Under the pieces are notes generated by a model that ran no database searches, was not told the origin of the DNA, and saw only the letters and a list, made by a program, of their open reading frames with translations. From Rhyacichthys aspro (taxonomy: Eukaryota; Chordata; Actinopteri; Gobiiformes; Rhyacichthyidae), in assembly GCA_036850595.1 (NCBI GenBank), contig CM072148.1, positions 17,600,731-17,664,730 of the forward strand: a DNA stretch of 64,000 nucleotides, given 5' to 3'. The position numbers and the translations under genes are program-made. This document shows, piece after piece, positions 36,061 to 48,400 of the stretch (within the stretch, counting starts at the first letter, position 1; the number at the start of each line of letters is the position of its first letter).

Positions 36061-39000
36061 GCAGACCCTCACAACACTGACCTCCCCTCGCTTCATTGCT
36101 ACATTACCTGGCTGCTCTGACTCATTTTTCTTTATATTTGTAGCTGCAAAGGAGTAAAAATATTTCTGATTGATTTGAACCAATTGTAGATTATGCTTTT
36201 GCATGATTCATGAACCCTTTTCACTGATGCGCTGGTGGTTTTTCATCCAAATTAATTGATTGGGGAGAGAGGGACTCGTAAATTATTACCCTCCTCACTG
36301 CCAGTGTCCTTATATTCTGTAGATTGTGGGTGTCTCAGTAAATCTTTTTGCTTTTAAGGTTTGGGAGGGTCGAGAGATAAACACCTGGGCACAAGAATTC
36401 AAAATAATTGTATCCAAAGGGGGGTGTTCAGTGTATGGCGTTTTGGGCATACTCCCATCTACAACACACTTTGTGCCTCATATCAGTTTCACAGTGACAT
36501 GGTTTCTACAGTTGTCTGCTTTTTAAACTCCAATGTTTGGTGATGTACTGTCACTATATGTCTACAGTGTTATGGCAGAAATAAATGGCTTCACTCACCA
36601 CTTCACAATCACAGTAATGACACATTACATTATATAAAGTGGTTCAAATCACTGTGCTCTCACTCAAAGAGGGCCCTCTTAGGAAAATAGCAATGCATTT
36701 CTACAACCATTGAAGCTTACAGGGAGCCCATGGCTTTCTTCGACTTTGCGCATTCACCAGCTTAATTTGTTGTTGTGGCTGTTGCCTTTGCTTTATTTCA
36801 TTTGAAAAAAAAGAGAGAAAAAGTCCACATATTCAGTCTTGTCCGACTCGATTATGACACGGTGCATGAACTTGTTTTTTAACCTGCAGTGAAGACTGAG
36901 GCAGTGTATGGGAAGCTTTGTGTTGCACTGTCTGTGGAGAGAGAGGGTGAGGAGGTTATTGTTGTGTGCTGCTGCCTCCCAGCTTTAAATCTTTAATAAT
37001 TATCTGAAGCAAGATTGAGGCGATTATTTAAAAGTGGGATTTTGTTGTTGTGAGAAAAAGGACAAATGGGCTTTGCTCGAAGAGAATCCTCCAGAGATGT
37101 GATCTGCTACTTCATCTTCATTGGCCTCTGGTGCTTGCTCTGGTGATGAATGGACTGGTGGGATGGTGAGATTGAGCTTAAAGCCCTCAGACTTGACTAC
37201 ACTGGTGTTTAAGGTGGAGTGAGAATAAGTGGGAGGCCATTAGGAAGATGAATAGTTGGATGGAGGAGCAGGTCTTCTCAGACACCTTAGTCTTGGCTGT
37301 CACACACAAAGGCAATCATCTGATGTGTCTCACGTTATCAGTCATGTTACACATTACATCGGCTTATTTCCTCAGAAGGTGATTTTTGAGGTCTGTGATA
37401 GTAGAAATGGTCTGACAACAGTGTTATATCTAACAACAATACTATTTCTTTATTAAAGCCGAGACAAGTTCCTCATTTTATATTTATCTATATCTTACTC
37501 ATCCATTAACTTTATTATTGTGTCTGTGCTGTATTGGGATGGTTGTTTGATGAAAAAGCATGTTTGTTGTGGAAAAACAGACAAAGGTAAAGCTTTATAG
37601 AACCAGTGGAAGGATACATTTTCCTACCATTAATTTCCATTCCTTTTCCAGAGCAGATAAACTGAGCACTGATGGAGAGAAGCAACACTCGTGTTTCTTT
37701 TCAAGCACACATTTATTATTAACATTGTTTATTGTGACATTCATGAGCTAAATTCGTTTTGATTTATTTTTTAAGTGAAATCACAATTGTGTTGCTTGAA
37801 ATAGATTTCTGTAAAAATATCTCATGCCAATAGGGTTAATGTCCCCTTTGTGTTTCTAAGCATCAGAAACGTTACCCAGAAACAACTTGTTCTCACTTTC
37901 ATTCTAACATCTGGTTAGAATGCAGAGCAATTTGAAATTACACAATGAAGAAAAATAGTTCTTTTGTTTCTGTTCATGTTGATAGCCAACTTTAATGTGA
38001 CTCTGATGTCCTAAAAATCACAGCCTGTTAATTGACAACGATCCAACTGTGCTCAGTGGCTAAGGTGTTAATAACTGGTGGTCTGGTGTGTGCTCTGCTT
38101 GACCAGCCACAGTGTTGTACCCTAAATCCTCAACGTCTGGGTGTAGTGAGTCTCTCAGTCTTATTCCAGCCAGATTGGTCGTCTGTGTCTGTACCGTGAC
38201 CAGCTCCGGGAGAACTTGGACATGCTGTGTCCCTCTGGGGAATGCTGTGTCCTCTGAGGCTAATGCACTCACACTGTCGCTCTGTACCTATCTAACTTGC
38301 TGCCCTTTCTCTTTCTGCCTCTTTCTGTCTGTCTTTGCATGTTCCTTCATGTCTATGCCCTGGGCTTACGCTGGTTATGATGAAGCCGTAACCTTAGATA
38401 TTAAGTGGGAATGTAGAGGTAGCAATGTTGAAACTGTCATTTGCAAAACACATGATCATAATTTCGATGATGCATTCCTGCAGCAAAGTGAGAAGTTCAT
38501 TCCTGAAGTATCTTTCACACCATGAAACCCCCACAACCTCAGCAGCTCGGAGCATAATGGCAGTGTGACTGACAGCTTGAATTCAAAATGGAGGGCTTTA
38601 GCGGTGCATCTTTTCCTGTGATCTTGACGGATTCATTCCTTCGAAGGGAACCTTGAGACTTCCTCCCAACAGCATAATCACACTGCACACATTCGTTAAA
38701 AAAAACATTTGTTAGAGGCCCATGAGAAGGTGTCAGCTTTTTGCTCTGCTGCACATTTTCAACCATTTATATTTCATAGGTGCTGCAGTTTGTAGTAAGA
38801 CTTTCTTTGTTATGCACTATCTTTTGGAATCGGTTGGAAACAATTAGGATTATAGCAGCAGAATATGGCTTTAATGTCAAAAGAAGCCCCATAGAGACAG
38901 GTCAGGCAAGTCATATCTGACATCTGGCATGTCTTCAATTGAGCTGACTGGGAGTCTTTCACACTCCTAAATCCCCCTGGAGCCTGGAGGAGCTCCTGCA

Positions 39001-42000
39001 GGCATGAGGGGCTGTTTGAAGTTGAAAATGTCATGTAACAAAAACATTTGTGTTGTGCACATGTGCAATTTCATTTGAAGTTACAATGGCACAGACTGCC
39101 TTATTCTTGGTGTTTATGTTCTGAAAAGTTAGCACTTTTTATAAAGTGAAAATCTGCATCAGTGAAAGAACTTCAGCAGTGGTTGTTACAGACATCACAA
39201 CACACTGACAGGTTGGGCATATATATTCAGCAGCTGCACTATATTTATGTGTGTACTAATTGTGAATTAGTGCAAATCATCACAGGCCAAATCATGTTTT
39301 GACAATATAAATTATTGGTTTTGGTCAAGTCTTATAGAATATCAATGGTGAAAATAGGGTTCATCACATGTCCTGCCACCAGCCACCAGCGAGTGATAAA
39401 TAGAACCTTCTGAACCCCGATCATGTTTACATCAGTCCCTTACAGTATTCATTACTCACTCAATAGAGAAAATAACAGTCATTTGCCATCTGACTAGATC
39501 GTGTTCTCTTTTAGTGAGTACCACTTAAGGCCAATAAACACCTCAAATAATTCCCATTCTGATGGTCTTTAAAGGCACCACATGTTCACAACAAGGACTT
39601 CGCCTTGGGTCTAAATTACGGAAGGCAAAACATTATAAAGTTGTTTCTTGTCTCTCTCTACCCTGGTGGCCCTGCGCTCCAAAGGATAAGCAATGATAGA
39701 AAGAAAAAAAAAAGAAAATCATAAATAATGTAGCCTTCCAGCAGGCCTTATCTCCCTCATCCCTCGATCCCTCCCCCGCCCGCCTCTTCCTCCTCTAATT
39801 AGTCTCTACAAATGTGTCTCTCTTCCCTTGGTTTTTCCCTGCTGTGGAAGTATGATGTCGTGGCATCATGCCATGCACCACAAAACATGAATGAGACCTC
39901 CAAAACCAAAGTCCTGGCTGCAGTTTCTAAAAGCAGCTGCTGGACTGAAGCTCCTGACCTCCTGATGTCATGCAGTGTGCTTTTAAAAGCATGTTATATC
40001 ACCTGATTTTTATACTCAATCCTGACGCTTCCAATTCCATGCACAAGATGAGCATCATGAACGGTGCTTGGCCTAATGTGAAGATGATGGTGCGTGGGAA
40101 TAGCAATACATAAACGCACTTTAGTGAAAAATAGAACCTGAAAGATACCTTTAAGAACAACTCAGAAGTATGTGACTGTACTGTTTAGCTTTTCTGTCTT
40201 TCTGAAGTAATAGGTTTGCATTTTATTACTCCTGCTGAAGGTCATAGGAAGCACTTACAGGTGCTTGCGTAATGCTAAAACTCTGCTACGTACTCACCAC
40301 AGACGCCGTCGCATTGAGAAAGCAATTGAGGGAGCCATCCAATCAGGATGCACTGCACCTGCTGCAACTGCGAGCCACAGATCTCGGATCATATCAAGAC
40401 ACTAAAAGGCTTTGAAGCTGTGAGCATGTGCTTCGTAGGAACCCATCCGGCTGAACAAGAGGCTGTAAAGCTGCGTTCGCCAAACCTAATGGCCTCATTA
40501 TGTTGCCAGTATGATTGCCATGCTGGCTGAAGCACTGAAGGAAGCCACCTCGCTACAACTTCACAGAGCGGAGTCTAATCATACGCTTGGCCACTGATCC
40601 TGTTCAGCAGCATAAGAGCACCGACGTGAGTCATGTCGGAGGAGTGTGAGCTGGAGGAATGTGTTTCTGTGTAATAATTACATTTGTACACCCCAGTGTC
40701 AACTCCAATTAGGAAACAGTTCTGTTAAATGCCCTTTCCTATTTGAGTTATTCTGACTGCTGCCACAATAGTATCTTATCAACAGTCACACATGTATATT
40801 CTCATTAAAGACTTGTAACTGTAATGCATATAAAACTGTTTAATTTGATTATAATTTGATGGCATTCTTTTGTAAAAAAAAAAAAAGAAAAAAAGAAGTG
40901 TTCTCTTTTTTGTCGACAGTCTGGGGTGAAAACAGTTCAAACTCAATGCAATTTTCTTTTCTTGTTTCTGAGTAAATCTTTTCAATCATCTCAAAGAATA
41001 TTTAAAAAGACCCTAAAAAATCATCTAGCTTCTATTATGATGATTTTTTTTTGTTGATAGGTGAGAGATAATGACAAGTTTTGGCATCTTATGTTCCCAA
41101 CCAGGAGGCTATGCAAAACATAACCCCAAAAATGAATCACCTTTATGTTGTTATATCATCACTTCTTGAGGTGTTCTACAGAAAAAAAATAAAAAAATAA
41201 TATTGGTTTTCTTCACACTCCATGTAAAAATGGTAGTGCAAAACCTACATCCGAAATGAATGAATATGATGCAGATCCTTGTTGTTTTCTCGTCCCGCCT
41301 GGAACAGCTTGAACACATATGCATCGGCTTTTGATGGGAATATTGAGCTTCGACTTTAGGACTTCTAAATCCCAGAGGCACACTGCATCTTGACCTTATC
41401 CATTTTTTTTTCCAGAGCCAAGTGCTATACCTTGTAACGATGATGTCCCTTGCCATTTAGCGAAGCAGGCAAGCCTCGGAGAGCAGCATGGCTATGAGCG
41501 TGTAATAATGTCAGGCCACAGCGAAGCAATAGACCGCATGCTGATTTCCCCTCCTCTTCCTCCCTGTCTTCTTCTCTGTCTGCTGTTCTGGCCCTCCTCA
41601 GCTTTGTTCTTCATCGTGTCTTTGACTATCCCTGCCATAAACTGTCACAGATCAACATCCATGCAGAAACACACTTGTTTGCATGCAGCGTAACACTTCA
41701 CAATACAAATCCCTTCTCTGTGGGCTATTAAATATTGAACACGTTTTGCATAGATCTCACAGCCAGCCTAAAGTTCCTGTGTGCACAAAACAAAACCCCG
41801 AACTTTTATGTGGTACACCAACATTTCTGTGCACATACTTACATACACCACACCAAGTGCTCAAATCGAGTACTCCAGATCAGAACTTTTTAATAAATCT
41901 CTTTTTTTTCTGTGTGTAAAGGAGTGATATGGTTAAATTGTTGCTTATTGATACAATGTGATGAAAACTCGAAGACAACAACACACAACCTTTGCTATTT

Positions 42001-42048
42001 CTGTTATCAGTAATTGACACAGAATTAGAAAGAGCAGGCTTATATACA
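35871..42048 (+). other. Start of SorCS intron 1, no further exon recognised
   Basis: Begins with the GTGAGT donor. I looked for the expected exon 2 start (a codon run for VILILTKLYD after an acceptor) and did not see it; the hand search is not exhaustive. CpG-rich sequence persists to about 36,060. The remainder is AT-rich with a poly-A/G run at 39,700 and poly-A at about 40,875. Open frames such as 38,112-38,525 show no domain and are not called. Confidence 0.6.
38050..38165 (+). mobile_element. Possible degenerate tRNA-headed SINE
   Basis: GCTCAGTGGCTAAGGTGTTA contains an A-box-like TGGCTAAGGTG. About 45 bp on, GCTTGACCAGCC could be a decayed B box, and CCCTAAATCCTCAAC then resembles the 'CCCTTAACCCTCAACTG' body of a common fish SINE. 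Similarity is patchy and no tail is seen. Confidence 0.3.
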
Positions 42049-42360
42049 CTGTAAAAAAAACAAAAAACTGCAGAACTTTGAGTGTTGTCATTGTATTGAA
42101 AGTGTTTGATGTTAGTAAGACCAGAAAACAACTGTAAAATAACAGTTTTCCCCACAGAACCTTTACTGCAAATTTCCGCTAATTAAATGTTTCTCCACAT
42201 TATTTGACTTAAAGTTTTATATCTTAATTTTAGGGTTTTTGTTTGGCATATGCAGCTACCAGTCATTTACATTTATTTATTTATTTATTTATTATTTTTT
42301 TTATTTTTTTTTTACAGTTAATGTTCTGTTTTTTGTCATTACTGAATTAACACCTAGAAT
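42049..42360. repeat. CACTGTAAAAAA-type repeat fragment with (TTTA)n
   Basis: CACTGTAAAAAAAACAAAAA at 42,049, with CTGTAAAATAACAGTTTT shortly after, resembles the ends and body of abundant fish CACTG-ended DNA elements. A TTTA simple repeat occupies 42,270-42,314. No matching far end or coding sequence. Confidence 0.35.
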
Positions 42361-45313
42361 AAAATGTTGGTTGTTAATTTACGATCAATGTGAGATTAAT
42401 TTTTGAGTTTTGTTTGCTAGATTGAAAAAATAGAAAAAGAGTCACTTACAGTAAAATTATTATTATTATTTATTTTAGATAATCTTGATCTTAAAGCTTT
42501 TTTGTTGTTTTATTGGACATTTTATAAATATCTGTAGCAAGTGTAGACAAGGTCACAATATTTCACTAATAATTAGATATAAAAATAACAGTGTTTAGAT
42601 AAAGAAAGTGCTGCTGCTGCTGCAGCAATAGAAATGTCCTCACACATGACCTTTTTCTATAAATCATCTGCCTTTATTCACTTTTAATTATATATATATA
42701 TATAAGTAACAATAATGACAAGGCCAGGCTTCTTTTCATACATTCCCACATACATCCTTTAGATCGGCATTATCATAAAAACATGATACATAGAGTAGTT
42801 GTTCCTTTAAAATGCAATTAATTAGAGAATCATACATGTTTTTGTTTTTTTTGTTTTTTGCAAATGTGACATAGCTACATTCAATTTTGAAGTTTGCCCC
42901 CAAAATACAGTAGACAGCCCACATGACCTAACTCGTGGTGCGTTTTGTGCCCTCAATCATTCTCAGTATCATAGATTCTGTCACTGATGGAGACTAATGT
43001 TGACACGTCACACCTCAGGACCTGCAGTCAATTAACACATTGTCTAATTAAAGTGATGCACTGGTTTATCTATGAGGGATTGGAAGTGGCTGTAAAAAGT
43101 CTCCACGGTGCATTAACTTTACAATCAGGTCTGCTTTTTATTTCCATTTGGATTTTAATGCTAATAACCGGCTTAAACATCCTCCATTACAGAACGCATT
43201 GTGCAAGCATCATTTATTGATTGCAGAGAGATATATGTGCCCGTGATTTGAAGGGATTTCTATTCTCTCTCAATACTCCGCTCAAACTGCATAAAATGGT
43301 CCAGCTGCCACAATCTACGTGACTGAACTTCTGACTGTCCGTTAATATCTGGCGTGGAACTCAGCTTCAAAAGTGCCCTTTAAATAAATCATTCCTCGTC
43401 CAACTATAAGTCATTTTACTCCCAGACGGACCGCGCATAGGAGCCACATTAGGTTCCGATCAAACACAGTAATTGTCTTTTATTTAGCCCGCCGCCATGC
43501 TGAGCCACTTTAAAAATTTCATGAAGTGTTGTTTAGAGTCTTTGGCAGGTAGCGCTAATATAAAATAGGCTCCCATTATAAAAGAAAATGTGAGTGGTCA
43601 TAGATATCGATAAATTATTCATCCCTGCGTTCCTCTTTGTGGGAGGTTTCTGCAAAGGAGGGGCTTGTGCTGGAGGAGGAGAGGCTTTGATTCTGCTGAC
43701 AAAATAAAGACACCATTGACTGGTTACTGTATATAGGCCAAGGCAATACAATGTCAGTCCTTAAGTTTAGTGAAGCAGTACTAAACATTCATGACAATAA
43801 CTGATGACACTTTGCTTGCAGGATTGAGATGGTTACCAAAAAGAATTCTTGTTAGAAAATGTAATATGTTTCTTTGATTGCAGAGCACCACTTGAGCCTT
43901 TGAGCTTCTAACAATGCCAAGGTGTTTTTGTGTGGGTTTTGCTTTCTGTGAAACCGACTACTGAGTTGCTTTTATTGAGTTCTCAAGGTAGCTGTCCACT
44001 AAGTGAACAATGATAGAGGGTGACCAGAAAGTGTTTTGCATTCTGTCAGATAATGCTCATTTGTGTAGTTAGCGCTTTGTCAATGGGAACACATCTTTTG
44101 TAGATTTGAAGATTGTAACTCAAGGTTTGCCTTAGTGCTTAATAGATGCTGAGAAAACAAGAAACACATAAGATATGAAAAAAAACTCATAAAGGAAGAT
44201 CTTGGCCCGTAAATTTATTATAGATTTTTTTTAGTTAATTTGCGACAGATTGCTTTTTCATAATCAAAGGGGCCAGGGGCCATCTTAGTTTTCTTTTCAT
44301 TTATTGTACAAAAAAACAGGAGTAAATCAGTTAATGAAAGTACAAGTAGAAAAAAAAAGTTGCCCCAGTGTTATTCTCCTCCAAAAACTTGCACATTTGT
44401 GATTGCATCTGTAGGCGTCAACTATTAGAGCACATTTTTAGCAGATAAGAAGTGTGTTTTAAAGATTAAGCCTTCCCAGACAATATTACACAACAGATCT
44501 TTTATGAAATCTTGTTTAGAGCAGAGTTCCACGAGGTGTCTGTACAGGTTTCTGAAGGTTTCCTGCACAAATCTAATGTACTGTACCATATAATGCATGA
44601 TGCCCCTGTTCATGTCCCTTCACATGTTTCTGTTGATAATTGTTTTGATGGATTTTTTATAATGGGCACCCGGATTCAGCAAAGCCTGCTTTTTTGCCAC
44701 CTATTATCAAGTTTGCTCAGCTAATGTATGAAGCGTTCTGCCATTCGCTGTATGTGCTTTCAGGGTGTTGGTAAAAAGAGTGCATTTGTCCACCTGCCTC
44801 ACTCATAATTGCCGTCAGCTTTGTCAGCAGCAGTTTGCAAACTCGACTGTGATCTCCCGCTGCCGTCACGTGTGCTGTGATAAATGACACAGGGTGTGAA
44901 CATGGCTGTGCAACAGTGTGAGGCATGTGCTCTTTATGACAGAATGTGGGCCAACACATACTGTATGTGCTAATGTGTTTTGCTGCTAATGGATATGAGC
45001 CGCTGCTAAAAACTTAATGAAGTGAGATGAATTAAGAGATATCAGCTTTGGCTTATTTAACTGACAAAGAAGTCGCCGTTCAAAAGCTTTGTACTGCAAA
45101 AACTTTGATTAATTTCCCAGCTGGATTAATTCTTTGCAGTTGAATATGAAAGACAGATTTCAACACTGTAGTAAACATGCTTTCAAGGGAAAATAAATCC
45201 TTTGTAGTCAAGTCAAAATATTGCGAAAGTTTCTCAAAATAACCGTGTGAATATCTACATTTCCTCCAAATTCTGACTTTCAAAATGGGGACTTGTTGTC
45301 TTGCAGGACTATC
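42361..45313. other. Intron 1 segment with candidate conserved noncoding block
   Basis: A short (TA)n run lies near 42,689-42,704. Positions 43,250-43,640 are GC-richer, non-repetitive, and contain several homeodomain-like and ATAAATCAT-type motifs without coding potential, so they are a candidate intronic enhancer. The rest is ordinary AT-rich intron. Confidence 0.3.
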
Positions 45314-45316
45314 TAT

Positions 45317-45351
<35 letters not shown>

Positions 45352-45401
45352 GTTATTTAGTTAGTTAGTTATTTATTTAGTTATTTAGTTATTTATTTAT
45401 T
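45314..45401. repeat. (TTTA)n / TTAG imperfect microsatellite
   Basis: A tetranucleotide array of ATTT units, interrupted in its second half by AGTT units. Simple-sequence repeat within intron 1. Confidence 0.95.
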
Positions 45402-48400
45402 GTTTTTCTAGTGGGGACAGATACAAAAAACATACATTATGATTATCTTCTTCAATTTTAAATCTTAAATCCAATGTATGTGTCATAGTGTTTATAGCCA
45501 AGGCTAATTTGCAAAACCCCAGAAGGGCTTTTTACATTTTATATTATACACTGTGTAACTTTTTACCATAAAATACATGTGAAAATCATTATTACACTAA
45601 ATCAACAGGAAGGATAACCCTCCTATCTAACTCTGTGTGGCAAGGAAAGTTACTATTTACTGAAGAGCATCATTTTTATTTTTAATCTGAACCTGCACAT
45701 TGATACAACTTCAAGTTCGAGTTCTCCATCAGGCTTGTTTCTGTACTTCCAGAACCTTGGTGCTCTCTGTTGAACTGGCCCATGTTCAGAGGATGCTGCT
45801 CAACACAGTGGGTGTAAATGACAGCTGGCAACAGGGTGCAGTATAAAAATGACTTTCCAGTTTTTGTATTTTTAAAACTTTTTTTTTTTTTTCTACCTTG
45901 TAACTCTCCACTGTGGATGATAAGAGGAGAGCTATTGGCGAATGCTGGATGTAAAAATAAACAGTCAAGCCATTAAATGCATAAACAACTGATATCAAAG
46001 CCTGGTGAAAACAGCAATTAAATGAGAAATGAAAACAACATGAAGCCATAGTTCACAGAGGAACCAACTCTTATTTAATCCGGGAAATAACGTGAGGAGT
46101 TGCTGTTGGTGTGAAATCCTTGGTTGGTTCTCATTTGGCTGAAAAAAAGTTGTTTTGTGTTGATAATAAGCCATGAAAAAGAAAAAAAAAAGTCTTAGCT
46201 GTTTTGCATGAACCCAGAGAGCAATATATTCTTCTATACTTTCAGTCCCATCCCACTCTTTATTCCACTTCCTTTGCCTGTCTCCATGTGTTATTCCAGC
46301 CTGACTTGTAGTAGTAATGTTGAGTAATGAGTGGTAACAGGCGTGTAACCAAATAAATACACTGAGTCTGACACTTTTTACGTGCTGTAGTTTGTGAGGG
46401 CCTTTCTGCCTGAGTCAACAGCACAGTGATTTTCTGCTTTGTGGCCTGTCGTGCTGAGAGCAGGATATAAAGGCACCATCCACAAGGACTTTTTTTTTTT
46501 TCAACATTAAGCACTTTATCGCACTTTTACAGTAGTTGTAATGAGAGCCTCTTGAATATCTAGTCATAAGAATGTTTAAAGTACTTGAATGCAGTGCCTA
46601 GGTTCCCTTCCCCAAAGTGTAGTTAGGAGTCTTCTAAATCCCAATAACTCTCAGAGAAGCTGGGCAAAGCACTGGCCCAGTCCTGTCACACAGAGACTGA
46701 TAGGGAGCCTTTACAATCAATGGTGCTCAGTATCATTCCTGGTGTGTCATATAGCTCCAGGCTGCAGCGAAAATAAGCCAAGCAACAGTTCTGCCACAGT
46801 GAGACTTTCTGGGTGTTACATTTTTACGTGGTATAAGGGCACCATAAACCAGCCTGTATTCATATTCCTTGACAATGCAATGAATCAAGAGGAGGTAGCT
46901 GGACAAAGGTCAGCTGTTGGGCTTAAATCATAAAAATCTGGCCCACTATGGGGCTCTGGGTTGAGCTATTTTGCTTAAATCAATGTCAAACTTCCCAAAC
47001 TAGACACATTTGCCTGAAAAACAAGATAACACCATTATGGGTCTCTGAATTGGTCAAAGTGGGGTGGTGGATGGGACTCAAAATCAAGGATATTGCCCCT
47101 AGATAGAGCAGTATGGGGCATACCACTGGAATAAAATGAGGTGGTTAAGAATTAATAACATTTGAGTTGAAGTTAATGAAAAAAATGTATTGGGAACAAA
47201 AGTAAAACAATATACAATCAATTATGCTTGATTATGGTAATGTTTGGTGTAGCTTCTGTAAATTACTTTGGATCTAATCACATCCTGGAGGCATAATAAA
47301 CTACTTCTGAATACAATTGAATAGACATGTAACCAATCAGAATTCAGACGGCACCAGAATATGTCTGGACCAACACAATTTGAAAAATAAACAACAATCA
47401 GAGCAACAAAGCATTGCATTTTGCAGCATCTCTGAGTGGACGGGTAAAATTGATTGGTCTGGAAATCAGTTTGTTGTGTCCTGTAATGTATGTATGTTAC
47501 GTCACTAGATGATGCAAGCATATAGGGAGAGTGCAAACTTAAAAAGACTTGGTTGTTTTTATTTTTTTTTGGTATAATTTCTCGTAAGCTTGCTCAGTAA
47601 TACAACACAGTATCAAACAAACCCCCACATTTGCCTGAAAACTAAGTAAAACTCATGCACTCACTGCATTGGTTGGTGCTGGACAACATTTAAACAATTA
47701 AAGTTATTTATTCATTTATCTTAAACCTATATTGTTTGGAGGAGGTAGGCTAGGCTGTTAGATGGGACTTCAGTGTTTATTAAAATGTTTGGACATAATA
47801 AAACAAGAAAAAACATCAGAGCAGGCAACATAATTTGGTTTAAATTAATAAATTGAGCCAACCTTTATGACGATGTTTTCCCTAATTTAAACAAATATCA
47901 AAATGTCACGCTATATTCCTGCCTTATCTTCTGGAAGGTTGTTTCTTATAACAAGCACAAAGCAGATAATGTTAAAACTGCTCGTATGATATCATGCTAA
48001 ATGTGGTTATCAGCATTAGTAGAAGATGGTGTGAAGGTGCGCCACTGACCAAGCATTGCCAGATTACACCATGTGATGGGAACAGGCTCTGTTAACATTG
48101 TCACTTAATTTTCTCTTTCCTCCACTGGTCTCAAATGGCTCCCACGGTTTCACACAGCGTGCTCTCAGAAGTAGCCATATGCCAAAGTCTTCTTAATTAT
48201 CATGGTTTATCCAAAAGCTGTCAGAAGATTCACGCTCCAGGATGACCTTTTCCTTTCATAAATGAGCTAAATTTAGCAAACTTCAGCCCAGTGTTTATTT
48301 CACTCTCCTGGAGTCAACCAACTGCAGCGATCCAGCTCGATATCGCAACATTTCTGATTTAAACTAAACACTGGGGATAATTCTCTCAAGTCTGCTACGT

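Noticed and set aside
35619..36204. Minus-strand open frames opposite and beyond exon 1
   Set aside because: They lie antisense to the SorCS exon or its CpG-rich downstream flank, with no recognisable protein family.
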